Assembly (NCBI RefSeq): GCF_007991495.1
Contig: NZ_BJYL01000017.1
Coordinates: 1-64,000, forward strand
Reading direction: 5' to 3'
Origin: Sporosarcina luteola
Lineage (GTDB): Bacteria; Bacillota; Bacilli; Bacillales_A; Planococcaceae
DNA: 64,000 nucleotides
The translations under genes and the position numbers were made by a program. Below the pieces are notes generated by a model. That model ran no database searches. It worked only from the letters and a program-made list of their open reading frames with translations, and had not been told where the DNA came from. Each line of letters begins with the position of its first letter. Position 1 is the stretch's first letter. Of the stretch, positions 52,163-61,168 are shown one piece after another.

Positions 52163-53452
52163 TTACACCTTAATTGGTGCTAGTGTCGAGGTTTGGTCCA
52201 CAAAAACAAATCCATCATATCTACTGCCTACCCTTGACGGTACATAGTTTCCGTACGCCTCGAACTCAGGATTATAGACGACCCCAATCGCGCGGTGGCC
52301 GATCCATTCGTTGAATAAAAGCCGGTTTGCTTCCGTAAACAAAATGACTTGATCCTCCGCTTTTGCCGCATGCATCTGCCCTTCCCATGAGTTGAATTTG
52401 GCGGGTGGCACATTCATCTTTTGAAAAGGTTCTCCCCAGCTTTCTCCAGCAATGACGGTTCCTTCGTATGTGCCGAAGCCGATAGCAAATGTATCCTCTC
52501 TTCCATACTTCTCCCGGATGAGCTGGCCGACGTTGATCATTTTATGATCTGCCATCGATGTTTCCGATGCATCGCCGACGTGGGTATTATGCTCCCAAAC
52601 AATGATTTTTGCATCTTCGCCATGATAATTTAATAATTCACTGATTGCCTCGACCATATGCATGTCGCGTATATTCCAAGAGATGGCGTCATCTTGCATC
52701 ATCGCACGATAATAGGACTCGGCGTTTTTTGCGACTAATGCATTCATCGTCACGTTCAAATCTTTTTCCTGTTCATTCGAGTAAAGATCTTCGTGGCTAC
52801 GGATTGTTGTCAATAAACTGGAGACCTCACTTATACACTCGTCCGTGAAATGTGCAGTCGACAGCGCATAATGCTCCGGCATACGGTTATACGGCTCAAA
52901 ACAGGAAAATGCCTTTTTCGCCAACTCCAGATCTGTCTGAAACTGGGGATTCTCCCGAAGAAACCTTAGCAGTTCATCGATCGATTCATACAGGCTGTAC
53001 ATATCAATACCATAGAAGCCTGTTTTAGTAGCTGCCTCTTTCCCTTCATTTTCAATTTTCAACCATTCGACAAATTCCGCTATTTCTTCATTCGCCCACA
53101 TCCACGTCGGCCAGCGGTTGAAGGATTGCGACAGTACTTGATGGGCGGATTTTCTCTCTTCATCAAAACCTTTTACGTAGCGGTTAACCCCCTGGGCGGA
53201 CGGCCAATCGCCTTCTACCGCTATGACACTGAATCCTTTCTCCTGAATAAGCCGTTTCGATAATGCTGCGCGTACTTTATAAAACTCCGATGTTCCATGC
53301 GTCGCTTCACCAAGAAGAACAATCCGGGCGTCACCAATTGCGTCCAAAATTGTATCGAATGCTTGATCATTCAACGGGAAAGCGTGCTCCTGTATTGCGG
53401 AAACTAATCTTTTCGACAAATCAAACCCCTCCTTCATCTTTAGGATACCCAT
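52163..53452 (-). CDS. Erythromycin-esterase superfamily protein
   Basis: 429 residues, no signal peptide. Matches the succinoglycan-biosynthesis/erythromycin-esterase fold: IVLLGEATHGTSEFYKVRAAL (Glu and His of the active centre), FSVIAVEGDWPSAQGVNRYV, FYGIDMYSLYESIDELLRFL, IIVWEHNTHVGDASETSM and FGTYEGTVIAGESWGEP. Most Bacillus members are not proven macrolide esterases and act on unknown esters or lactones. No strong ribosome site precedes either of two ATGs (53452, 53437). It is a single gene, with the riboswitch of the reductase operon beyond its 3' end. Confidence 0.85.
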   Translation of the reverse strand: MGILKMKEGFDLSKRLVSAIQEHAFPLNDQAFDTILDAIGDARIVLLGEATHGTSEFYKVRAALSKRLIQEKGFSVIAVEGDWPSAQGVNRYVKGFDEERKSAHQVLSQSFNRWPTWMWANEEIAEFVEWLKIENEGKEAATKTGFYGIDMYSLYESIDELLRFLRENPQFQTDLELAKKAFSCFEPYNRMPEHYALSTAHFTDECISEVSSLLTTIRSHEDLYSNEQEKDLNVTMNALVAKNAESYYRAMMQDDAISWNIRDMHMVEAISELLNYHGEDAKIIVWEHNTHVGDASETSMADHKMINVGQLIREKYGREDTFAIGFGTYEGTVIAGESWGEPFQKMNVPPAKFNSWEGQMHAAKAEDQVILFTEANRLLFNEWIGHRAIGVVYNPEFEAYGNYVPSRVGSRYDGFVFVDQTSTLAPIKV

Positions 53453-53524
53453 GGGGCCTGGGTGGAAACCGAGGCGACGCGAATCAAATCTATTTGCATA
53501 TGGATTCTTGCACGGAAGATCCAG

Positions 53525-53625
53525 TTACCACCGATGCTTGGGTCTTTACCACCGTTGCTCGGGCCTTTACCACCGATTCGGACGTGGTTACCACCGATTT
53601 GCATAAATTAGTCACCAATTGGCCT
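53525..53625 (+). repeat. 21-bp tandem array, family 4 (4-5 units)
   Basis: TTACCACCGnT recurs every 21 bases at 53525, 53546, 53567 and 53588, with a degenerate fifth copy (TAGTCACCAATT) near 53609. Variable part ~10 bases. It lies between the esterase start region and the terminator of the next leftward gene. Confidence 0.9.
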
Positions 53626-53672
53626 CAATACGTAGCAAAAATTGTTTAGTTCCACTCCACTACGATTCCTCA

Positions 53673-53703
53673 TAAAAAAACAACCGCCCACAAGCGACGG
53701 TTG
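53673..53703 (-). terminator. Terminator of the DUF3221-like lipoprotein gene
   Basis: CAACCG and CGGTTG arms with a seven-T run leftward, 8 bases beyond the stop. Confidence 0.75.
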
Positions 53704-53711
53704 CTCTACTC

Positions 53712-54863
53712 TTATTCATCCGCAACTTCCAGCGTATCTTCCCCATCATCCGGCAAAAGCTTGAATACCCATTTCTTTTCATTCTCGTCAAAAGAAACCT
53801 CATCAATCAACACGAAACCATTTGATAATCTTTCACCCGCAATGTCCAATGCCTTCGCGACGGCCCGCGACTCGGAAAGTTTGGCATTTGCCGGCTTATA
53901 GTCCGGCATGACTTCCACAAATTTCGCACTTCCCTGACCAGGATAAGATTCCAAAATCGGCCCGGATGCTTCCACTTTCACACGCTGGCCGACTTTCAAT
54001 TTGTCGGCTTCTGCGAATTTGTAAAACACAGCACTCTCTGTCCCGCCAGCTACAAAAATACTTCCATCACCAGCTGCCAATATGAATCCCCCTTCTATCA
54101 CAGGAGTATCCGTGTATGTTTGTTCAGGGGCAATGACAGTTGATTCCCCTGACTCCGCGACCATCCTTCCATCTTGCGTAAAGTTGATCGTGTGGCCAGC
54201 GAATATCTCCTGCAACTCCTCTTGTTGCTCCGGTTTGAGATAATCATGGGTTATTTCAATCTCGCCCGAAATGACGTCAACGTATAGACCGAATGATCCC
54301 CGTTCCGATTCCATCTCTTTCAATGCTTCCACGACTTCCTCCTGCAATTCGTAAAGTTCCTTTTCCGTATGAGGACTTCGGAATATATAGATCGGTTCCG
54401 CTAGGATTTCACCCGCATCTACTTTCGGTTGCAGCAAATCAAGCAATTGCTGAACGCGTTCATCCGGATCCTTTAGCCCAATCCATACGCCCGATTGGGC
54501 AGCGCCCTTCGTCTGGTTTTCGATGAAGATGACCCCTTCATTATGAATACCGCCTTCACCATAGACGCTTTCCACCGCTTGGATCGCAGCAGGTCCCTCA
54601 ATTCCTTGGACTGCCATATCCTCCGCCAATTCCTTAGAAGGCTTCTCATACTCTGGACCCGGCGTTTCCAAAGTCGCCGATTTGTCCCGCTTCGGCGTCT
54701 CTTGGACGGTTTGCTTTAATTCAGCAATGATTTCCCGCCCACTTACTTCCTTTAACGTCTTCCACCCACTATCTTCGACCGTGCCATTTATAGCAGACTC
54801 ATCCGTTCCACATCCTCCTAACAATAAAGCAGCACCTAACAGTATCGATATAGTATATTTCAT
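53712..54863 (-). CDS. Lipoprotein, DUF3221-like
   Basis: About 383 residues. Signal peptide MKYTISILLGAALLLGGCG with lipobox LGGC at Cys18. The mature part is acidic. The middle (EPIYIFRSPHTEKELYELQE ... ITHDYLKPEQQEELQEIF) and the domain around VIEGGFILAAGDGSIFVAGG ... KLKVGQRVKVEASGPILESYPGQGS resemble DUF3221 proteins such as YobA of Bacillus subtilis, a small beta-barrel of unknown function. The ATG at 54863 has GGGAGG seven bases ahead. No partner gene is evident. Family call is moderate; role unknown. Confidence 0.7.
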   Translation of the reverse strand: MKYTISILLGAALLLGGCGTDESAINGTVEDSGWKTLKEVSGREIIAELKQTVQETPKRDKSATLETPGPEYEKPSKELAEDMAVQGIEGPAAIQAVESVYGEGGIHNEGVIFIENQTKGAAQSGVWIGLKDPDERVQQLLDLLQPKVDAGEILAEPIYIFRSPHTEKELYELQEEVVEALKEMESERGSFGLYVDVISGEIEITHDYLKPEQQEELQEIFAGHTINFTQDGRMVAESGESTVIAPEQTYTDTPVIEGGFILAAGDGSIFVAGGTESAVFYKFAEADKLKVGQRVKVEASGPILESYPGQGSAKFVEVMPDYKPANAKLSESRAVAKALDIAGERLSNGFVLIDEVSFDENEKKWVFKLLPDDGEDTLEVADE

Positions 54864-54926
54864 TCCAAAACCTCCCACTTATGAAGTTAGACGAATGAAT
54901 CGTGTTAAAGTTACGACAATTACCCA

Positions 54927-55197
54927 TTGACACCCGGCCACCAATTTGATACATTCAACTACAATATCGATGACGAAGAGAGTAATGAGTCATCACTTCT
55001 GTAGCGAGCCGGGGTTGGTGGAAGCCTGGCGGAGTGGATTCATGAAACGCACTTCGAAGATGCTTTTCTGAACGAAGTAGGAAAAGCCGGTGTCTCGCCG
55101 TTAGGAGAAAGGGGCCCCTACCCATAAATCCTGGGGCAATTTGAGTGGTACCGCGGAACAAGCTTTCGTCTCATTTATTTGAGATCGAAGGCTTTTT
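54927..55197 (+). promoter_or_regulatory. T-box leader of argS with arginine specifier CGC
   Basis: Promoter TTGACA-17-TACATT (54927-54955) precedes a full T-box: GATGACGAAGAGAGTA (stem I with AGTA loop strand), AGCGAGCCGGGGTTGGTGGAAGCC (distal elements), then CGC at 55048-55050 in the setting CGCACTTCGAAG, where the specifier codon lies. The T-box itself is TTTGAGTGGTACCGCGG (about 55140-55155). A terminator AAGCTTTCGTCTCA / TGAGATCGAAGGCTT plus T run is at 55160-55197. Uncharged tRNA-Arg should open it. Confidence 0.93.
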
Positions 55198-55224
55198 ATT
55201 TTATGTAAAAAGGGGTTTGTGTGA

Positions 55225-56889
55225 ATGAAAAACGATATTTTGCAAGCTTTACAGATAGTCAGCCCAATTCAATTGGAGGAGCAAATGCTGGTGCGCCCTG
55301 CGCATGCCAAGTTAGGCGACTTTGCGTTGCCTTGTTTTCAGTTTGCAAAAGTCTTGCGAAAATCACCAGTCGCTATCGCGGAGGAGATTGCAGCTTCTGT
55401 CAAGCATCCATTGATCCAGAAAGCCGAAGCAGTAAATGGGTACGTCAATCTATTTTTGAACCGGGAAGTCATTGCAACGGCACTTTTACAAACAGTCTTA
55501 CAGAAATCCGCTACGTATGGTTCATCAAATGAAGGCAACAGTGGTGTTGTGACAATCGATTTATCGTCCCCCAACATCGCAAAGCCGTTTTCCATGGGCC
55601 ATCTGCGTTCCACGGTCATTGGGAATTCCATCGCTTTATTGCTCGAAAAGAATGGGTATCAGCCAGTGAAAATCAACTACATCGGTGATTGGGGCACACA
55701 ATTCGGGAAGCTGCTCACCGCGTACCGGAAGTGGGGCAACGAGGAAGATGTCCGTCAAGCACCTATCGAAACGCTGTTGAAACTGTACATCCGTTTTCAT
55801 GAAGAAGCGGAGTCCGTTCCGTCCTTGAACGATGAAGGTCGCGCGGCATTCAAGGCGCTTGAGGACGGTGATACCGACGCACTCGCCCTGTGGGAATGGT
55901 TTAAAACCGAGTCGTTGAAGGAATTTCAGCGTATTTATGATCTGCTCGGCGTCACCTTCGATTCTTATAATGGTGAAGCGTATTATAACGACAAAATGGA
56001 GCCTGTCGTGCAGCAGCTCGAAGACAAAGGACTATTGGTCGAATCTGATGGTGCGATGGTTGTGCAACTCGAGGAAGATATGCCACCGTGTTTAATTAAA
56101 AAATCAGATGGAGCGACGTTGTACGCTACCCGTGATTTGGCTGCCGCCACCGATCGGAAAAACAATTATGATTTCGTAAAGTCCATTTACGTAGTCGGCA
56201 ATGAACAAAGCCTTCACTTTACGCAGATCAAAAAAGTACTGGGCAAAATGGGGCATGAATGGGAAAACGACATCACACACGTGCCGTTCGGACTTATTCT
56301 GCAAGGCGGGAAAAAGATGTCGACGCGTAAAGGCAAGATTGTCCTACTTGAGAAAGTGCTGAAGGAAGCGATCGGGCTAGCACAGAAAAATATCGAGGAG
56401 AAGAATCCGGCTCTTGCCAATCAATCCGACGTGGCTGAAGCTGTCGGGGTCGGGGCAATTCTATTCAGTGACTTGAAGCAGCACCGGAAGCATGATATTG
56501 AATTCAATTTGGAGACGATGCTGCAAGTGGAGGGGGAAACCGGTCCATATGCGCAATACGCTAACGCGAGGGCCCACTCGATTTTGCGCAAGGCGGGTGA
56601 AGCAAATACTTTTGATGTCGTTGAAGTGAATGACTACGAGTGGGAAACGATCAAATTGCTCGAGCAATTCCCGTTAGCTGTCAAGCGGGCAGCGAATGAT
56701 TTAGATCCTTCCATCATTGCAAAATATGCGGTCGACCTCGCACAAGCATTCAATTCGTTTTATGGGAATGTGCCGGTGCTTTCGGATGAGGCCAACCTTC
56801 CTTATCGGGCCTCGCTTGTTCGGTGCGTCACCATCGTCTTAACAGAGTCGATGCGGTTGTTGGGAATGAAGGCTCCCGAGGAAATGTAA
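55225..56889 (+). CDS. argS: Arginyl-tRNA synthetase
   Basis: 554-residue class I synthetase. The N-terminal Add-1 domain is present; the HIGH-like motif reads SSPNIAKPFSMGHLRST and the KMSK-like motif GGKKMSTRKGKIVLLE. NYIGDWGTQFGKLL and GATLYATRDLAAATDRK are ArgRS blocks, and the C-terminal anticodon domain ends ESMRLLGMKAPEEM. The ATG follows AAAGGGGTTTGTGTGA. T-box control by arginine supply fits. Such a T-box argS could be the only one or a second copy elsewhere. Confidence 0.96.
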   Translation: MKNDILQALQIVSPIQLEEQMLVRPAHAKLGDFALPCFQFAKVLRKSPVAIAEEIAASVKHPLIQKAEAVNGYVNLFLNREVIATALLQTVLQKSATYGSSNEGNSGVVTIDLSSPNIAKPFSMGHLRSTVIGNSIALLLEKNGYQPVKINYIGDWGTQFGKLLTAYRKWGNEEDVRQAPIETLLKLYIRFHEEAESVPSLNDEGRAAFKALEDGDTDALALWEWFKTESLKEFQRIYDLLGVTFDSYNGEAYYNDKMEPVVQQLEDKGLLVESDGAMVVQLEEDMPPCLIKKSDGATLYATRDLAAATDRKNNYDFVKSIYVVGNEQSLHFTQIKKVLGKMGHEWENDITHVPFGLILQGGKKMSTRKGKIVLLEKVLKEAIGLAQKNIEEKNPALANQSDVAEAVGVGAILFSDLKQHRKHDIEFNLETMLQVEGETGPYAQYANARAHSILRKAGEANTFDVVEVNDYEWETIKLLEQFPLAVKRAANDLDPSIIAKYAVDLAQAFNSFYGNVPVLSDEANLPYRASLVRCVTIVLTESMRLLGMKAPEEM

Positions 56890-56907
56890 ATGAATTAAGG
56901 TGCCAGA

Positions 56908-56957
56908 TGAAAAAAGCAAACGCTCCGTCACTTATTGGCGGAGTGTTTGCTTTTTTA
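56908..56957. terminator. Bidirectional terminator beyond argS
   Basis: AAAAAAGCAAACGCTCCG pairs with CGGAGTGTTTGCTTTTTT (one mismatch), loop 11. Confidence 0.9.
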
Positions 56958-56985
56958 GTCTTGAATTTATTTTTATGAGGAGTGG

Positions 56986-57195
56986 CTTGAGCGCGGGAAC
57001 AGCTTGCTTGAGCGCGGAATCCACTTCCTTGAGCGCGGAACTCGATTCTTTGAGCGCGGGACCGGATTCCTTGAGCGCCGAACCCGATTCTTTGAGCGCC
57101 GAACCCGATTCCTTGAGCGCGGAACCCACTCCCTTGAGCGCCGAACCCGATTCCTTGAGCGCGATACCCGCTTCCATGAGCGTGGGACTTAAAGC
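56986..57195 (+). repeat. 21-bp tandem array, family 5 (10 units)
   Basis: CTTGAGCGCsG recurs every 21 bases from 56986 to 57175, ten units (variants TTTGAGCGC and CATGAGCGT). The second half, AACCCGATTC, is also partly conserved. The array starts 29 bases after the argS terminator and runs to the stop codon of the leftward chemotaxis receptor gene (57189). Both strands stay open through it (DSLSAEP one way, SALKESG the other). Confidence 0.95.
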
Positions 57196-59291
57196 AACTT
57201 AAACCGTTCAACGATCCCTTGCAGTTCATTTGCGATATTCTTCATGCGCGTCGTTGAATCAGCGACACGTTCTAATTCGCTTTGTTGAGCAACCGAAGAA
57301 GCGCTCACTTGTTCAGCAGATGCTGCTGTTTCTTCTGATACAGCCGATACGCTTTGAATGGAAGTCATCACTTGATCTTTGTGCTCAAGCATTTCGGTTA
57401 ATTCAGCTGTCAATTCTTTGATGGACACACTCATCTGTCCCGTCAGCTCCGCGTTTTCCATAAAGGATGATTCGGTGCCTGCGACAGACTTGTTTTGACC
57501 TTCCATCATTTGACGATTGGACTCGATAACTGCGGAAGTTTGTTTGGATTCCGTAATGATTTCTTGAACAGTCTGCTGGATCACTTCAGTTTCCACTCTT
57601 GACTGTTCCGCAAGTTTACGAACTTCCTCCGCGACAACTGCAAACCCTTTGCCGTGTTCCCCAGCCCGTGCTGCCTCAATGCTCGCATTCAAAGCGAGAA
57701 GATTCGTCTGCCCGGTAATGCTTTGAATCGAAGTAATGACTTGATCGATCGCAGCAATTTTAGTCGAGAGCGCATCCATTTGCTGTTGAACTCTCGTATT
57801 CATTTCATTCGCAGTTTCGTTATGCTCTCGCAAACTTTGCACTTCCGTAATTCCTTTTTCCGTCGATGCGACTGTTTGTTTAGACAACGCATCCATGCTA
57901 TCGGCAAGACGGGAAAGCGTGTTGATCTGCTCCGCCAATTCAGTCATCCGGTTGCTCGTTTCTTCCGTATCCTCTGATTGAGTGGAAGCACCTTGCGCAA
58001 TTTCATTTGTCGCCAACGATACTTCTTCGCTGGACGCGACAATCTCCTCAAATGCATGGTGGATATGCGCCGTGGAATCACTTAATTCATTTGAAGAAAA
58101 GCGTACTGCACTCATTGCCTGATTCGTTTGACGCAACATATCGTTATAAGCGGTCGCCACAGCCCCAATTTCATCGTTGCGGATATATTGCTCCTCAACG
58201 TATTGCGTTATGTCACCAGTTGCTGCTTTTTCAATAGATCGCTGTAAGTAAGCTAACGGCTTCAGCTGTTTGAAGATGAACCACGATGTCACTCCCGCCA
58301 TCAATACAACGATCACAATTGCCGCAATAAAAGTCACTAACAGAATCTTATTGAAAGTAGTAAGGATTTTGGATCGCGGCAATACCGTTTGCACGGACCA
58401 TACATCATCTATATGATCAAGCATGATTGGCGCGAAAGCATTAAATGACTTCTCATTCAAGCTTTGGGAATCCACATACAATGTTGCGGTTTGCCCTTGA
58501 TCCAATTTTTCTTTCATACTTTCCCAATCAACTGAATCGCTCATATTCGTTCCAATCATTTCTGCTTTCAAGCTATTCGCCGTCAAGTTGCCTGTCTCCG
58601 TTATGATTGAAGCATACCCACCGTCAGGCTGAATCGATGTCACCAATTCATTAAGGAAGTCGATTGTTATATCTGCCGCCAATACTCCAAGAAGCTGACC
58701 GGATTCAGTCTCAAGCGGCACAGCCATAGTCGTCATTAGCACTGTTTTGTCGCCTGCATCATATTCGTGAGGTTCTGTCAGTACAGCTCGCTTTTCACTT
58801 TTAGGAATCGCATACCAATCCCCGTTGCCTGCGACGTCGTATCCCACTAGCCCTCTCAAATCCATGCTATCGCCTTCCTTGTATAAGTAAGGGATAAGCC
58901 TTTTGGATGAATCAACTATGTTTTTATCAACCTGATCATCAAGTGGAATCATACCGCTCTCGAATACAGCAGCCATACCGATCGCATCCGTGTTATCTTT
59001 TAAATTTCTTTCCATAATATCAAGGATTTCTACAGTTGTAAGATTTCCCTGCGAATGCAATGTTTCAAAAATACGCTTCGTAGCATGCAGCATTTCATCG
59101 GTTTTGCTGAATCTCTTGCTTATTTCCGCTGCGCTCAACTGAGTGTTTTCTATTGCATTCTTTTCAGCGTCTGCTACGGTTTGTCCGTGTAAAATTGTGC
59201 TCGTTATAACCGTATAGGCGATGAACAGCAGTAAAAACAGACCGATAATTAATCCAGATAACTTCCAAGCAATACTCTTTCGCTTTTTCAT
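57189..59291 (-). CDS. Methyl-accepting chemotaxis protein with dCache sensor
   Basis: 700-residue transmembrane receptor. TM1 at about residues 11-32 ([20 protein letters not shown]), extracellular dCache domain ~33-310 ([38 protein letters not shown]), TM2 ~315-340 ([20 protein letters not shown]), HAMP to ~395, then a signalling coiled coil with the hairpin tip [20 protein letters not shown] and [20 protein letters not shown]. Ligand unknown; dCache receptors often bind amino acids. The gene stands alone; its stop abuts the family 5 repeat array. Confidence 0.93.
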   Translation of the reverse strand: MKKRKSIAWKLSGLIIGLFLLLFIAYTVITSTILHGQTVADAEKNAIENTQLSAAEISKRFSKTDEMLHATKRIFETLHSQGNLTTVEILDIMERNLKDNTDAIGMAAVFESGMIPLDDQVDKNIVDSSKRLIPYLYKEGDSMDLRGLVGYDVAGNGDWYAIPKSEKRAVLTEPHEYDAGDKTVLMTTMAVPLETESGQLLGVLAADITIDFLNELVTSIQPDGGYASIITETGNLTANSLKAEMIGTNMSDSVDWESMKEKLDQGQTATLYVDSQSLNEKSFNAFAPIMLDHIDDVWSVQTVLPRSKILTTFNKILLVTFIAAIVIVVLMAGVTSWFIFKQLKPLAYLQRSIEKAATGDITQYVEEQYIRNDEIGAVATAYNDMLRQTNQAMSAVRFSSNELSDSTAHIHHAFEEIVASSEEVSLATNEIAQGASTQSEDTEETSNRMTELAEQINTLSRLADSMDALSKQTVASTEKGITEVQSLREHNETANEMNTRVQQQMDALSTKIAAIDQVITSIQSITGQTNLLALNASIEAARAGEHGKGFAVVAEEVRKLAEQSRVETEVIQQTVQEIITESKQTSAVIESNRQMMEGQNKSVAGTESSFMENAELTGQMSVSIKELTAELTEMLEHKDQVMTSIQSVSAVSEETAASAEQVSASSVAQQSELERVADSTTRMKNIANELQGIVERFKLL

Positions 59292-59398
59292 ACTGAAACA
59301 TCTCCATTAGTACCATAGTAGTAGAACAGTAGTATTATAGCAGACGCAAAAATAATTATAAATAACTAAAGTAAAGTTCCATATTTCTAAAAACACAA

Positions 59399-59441
59399 TA
59401 AAAAAAGAATGGTTCGCCAGGTTCAGCGATACCATTCTTTA
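59399..59441 (-). terminator. Terminator of the alanine symporter gene
   Basis: AAAGAATGGT pairs perfectly with ACCATTCTTT (inner TCGC/GCGA extends it), then a seven-T run leftward, 4 bases beyond the stop. Confidence 0.9.
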
Positions 59442-59444
59442 TCC

Positions 59445-60836
59445 TCATTCTTCCTCCCAGCATTCAGCGCCCTTCAAGCCAGGAATCGTACTTGCTTTAA
59501 ACACCGGATTCTTTCCTTGTCTCCGCTGCGCTGTAAAATCATCCAACACTTTAAAGGCCACTTTTCCTAATAAAAGAATGACAAGGAGATTCATAATTGC
59601 CATCAGACCCATGAACAAGTCCGCCATACTCCAAACGATGTCCACTTTTGCCATCGCGCCGAACATGACCATGCCTAGAACTACGATCCGGTACATCGTC
59701 ATCCATGATTTATGGGCTTTAATGAATTCAATATTCGTTTCTCCATAATAATAATTCCCTACGATCGAACTGAATGCAAAGAACATAATCGCAATCGCAA
59801 CGAAATACGGTGCCCATGAACCGACGTGAACAGCCATCGAAGACTGCGTCAACAAAATACCGCTCTCTTCGCCTTTATCATACAAGCCTGCAAGTATAAT
59901 GATGAATGCGGTTGCCGAGCAGATAATAATTGTGTCAAAAAACACACCAAGACTTTGAACGAGCCCTTGTTTTGCCGGATGGGTGACATTCGCAGTCGCA
60001 GCGGCATTCGGCACGCTCCCCATACCTGCTTCATTTGAGAATAAACCACGTCGGACACCTTGCATCATCGCAGCGCCGACACCGCCGCCAGCCATTTCTT
60101 TAATGCCGAAAGCATGTTCAAAAATCAAAGCAATCATCGCAGGAATTTCTGTAATATTTATAGCCACAACGAAAAGCGCAATGAGCAGATAAAATACAGC
60201 CATAATCGGAACAATCGATTGCGTCACCTTAACGATTCTGTGCACGCCGCCAAAAATAATAACTGCTGTCAAAGCAACAAGAATGAGTCCGACTACCCAA
60301 TACGGAAGATTGAACACATCATGAAATGACTGACTAATTGTGTTTGATTGAACCGAGTTGAAGATGAACCCAAAACTCAACGTCAGGAGAATCGCGAAAA
60401 CGACACCCAATTTTCGAAGGCCGAGCGCCTTCTCCATATAATAGGCTGGACCTCCGCGGAATGTATTGCCGTCGCGCACTTTATACACTTGCGCAAGCGT
60501 ACTTTCTACGAACGCCGTCGCCATCCCGATAACGGCAATGACCCACATCCAGAAGACGGCACCCGGTCCGCCAATCCCAATTGCCAGCGCAACCCCGGTT
60601 ACGTTCCCTGTTCCAACTCTGGAAGCCGCACTGATCGTAAACGCCTGGAATGCCGAAACGCCATGGTCGCTCCCCTTCTTTTCGAAAATAAGTCGAAACA
60701 TCTCTCTAAATAAACGAATTTGGACAAATTTCGTCCTGAATGTAAAATAAAGACCAATCGCCAATAGAAGCCCAATCAGTATGTATGTCCATAAGAAATC
60801 ATTCGCTGGACCGACCAACCACTCTAAAACGCCCAT
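59445..60836 (-). CDS. Sodium/alanine (or glycine) symporter, AGCS family
   Basis: 463-residue membrane protein with about 11 hydrophobic segments. AGCS signature: FQAFTISAASRVGTGNVTGV followed by ALAIGIGGPGAVFWMWVIAV; later GGGVGAAMMQGVRRGLFSNE with AGMGSVPNAAATANVTHPAK. ATG at 60836 with GGGAG eight bases ahead; the 58-residue upstream extension translates the leader RNA region and is not real. The leader has a terminator/antiterminator structure, so uptake is probably controlled by transcription attenuation. Confidence 0.93.
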   Translation of the reverse strand: MGVLEWLVGPANDFLWTYILIGLLLAIGLYFTFRTKFVQIRLFREMFRLIFEKKGSDHGVSAFQAFTISAASRVGTGNVTGVALAIGIGGPGAVFWMWVIAVIGMATAFVESTLAQVYKVRDGNTFRGGPAYYMEKALGLRKLGVVFAILLTLSFGFIFNSVQSNTISQSFHDVFNLPYWVVGLILVALTAVIIFGGVHRIVKVTQSIVPIMAVFYLLIALFVVAINITEIPAMIALIFEHAFGIKEMAGGGVGAAMMQGVRRGLFSNEAGMGSVPNAAATANVTHPAKQGLVQSLGVFFDTIIICSATAFIIILAGLYDKGEESGILLTQSSMAVHVGSWAPYFVAIAIMFFAFSSIVGNYYYGETNIEFIKAHKSWMTMYRIVVLGMVMFGAMAKVDIVWSMADLFMGLMAIMNLLVILLLGKVAFKVLDDFTAQRRQGKNPVFKASTIPGLKGAECWEEE

Positions 60837-60912
60837 CAACAACACTCCCTTCTTGATCAAACAAGCTTTTACTAATCTGTTTACCCCTCCAACGCTAAAA
60901 AAACTCACTTTG

Positions 60913-61036
60913 CAAAAAAGAAAAACCACCAAGTCAAAATAGACTCGGAGGCTCAGAAGCTGGTGATGACATATACCACTTCTCAAAAACAGATTACCGA
61001 CTTGATACATTTTACCATCGCTCCATCATTTTTCAA
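60913..61036 (-). promoter_or_regulatory. Attenuator-like leader of the alanine symporter (no class recognised)
   Basis: Promoter candidate TTGAAA-16-TAAAAT (61036-61009). The leader then offers two exclusive folds. Terminator: CCTCCGAGTC (60951-60942) with GACTTGGTGG (60935-60926), one mismatch, followed by TTTTTCTTTTTT. Alternative: ATCAAGTC (61006-60999) with GACTTGGT, enclosing the hairpin AGAAGTGGT / ACCAGCTTCT (60983-60955). No glycine riboswitch, T-box or lysine-box sequence is seen. Confidence 0.6.
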
Positions 61037-61065
61037 CCTTTTTTAGGCAATAATGGGGCGTTTTT

Positions 61066-61097
61066 GGTTACCACTTATTGGTTGCCACTGATTGACT
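61066..61097 (+). repeat. Short repeat related to family 4
   Basis: GGTTACCACTTATT and GGTTGCCACTGATT stand head to tail at 14-bp spacing, resembling the TTACCACCGATT core of the array at 53525. Too short to be sure. Confidence 0.4.
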
Positions 61098-61120
61098 ACA
61101 ATTTCGCTTCAAAAACAGCT

Positions 61121-61150
61121 AAAAGCGAGCCGCCCGAAAGCGACTCGCTC
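61121..61150 (-). terminator. Terminator of the BceAB-type operon
   Basis: AAAAGCGAGCCGC and GCGACTCGCT form a stem with loop CCGAAA; T run leftward, 19 bases beyond the permease stop. Confidence 0.85.
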
Positions 61151-61168
61151 ATTGAACCGATCTATTCA

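Noticed and set aside
13335-57195. CRISPR array interpretation of the tandem repeats
   Set aside because: The conserved part is only 8-15 bp, the period is 21 bp, the variable part is about 10 bp and decays gradually, and no cas gene is present.
56828-57229. Open frames with DSLSAEP or SALKESG repeats on both strands near the family 5 array
   Set aside because: They are explained by the repeat unit; they overlap argS or the receptor gene and show no start signal.
60837-61010. 58-residue N-terminal extension of the alanine symporter
   Set aside because: It translates the leader hairpins; a good start with ribosome site exists at 60836.
60913-61010. Glycine riboswitch ahead of the AGCS symporter
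   Set aside because: The conserved glycine aptamer sequences are not present, so I list it only as an unclassified attenuator.
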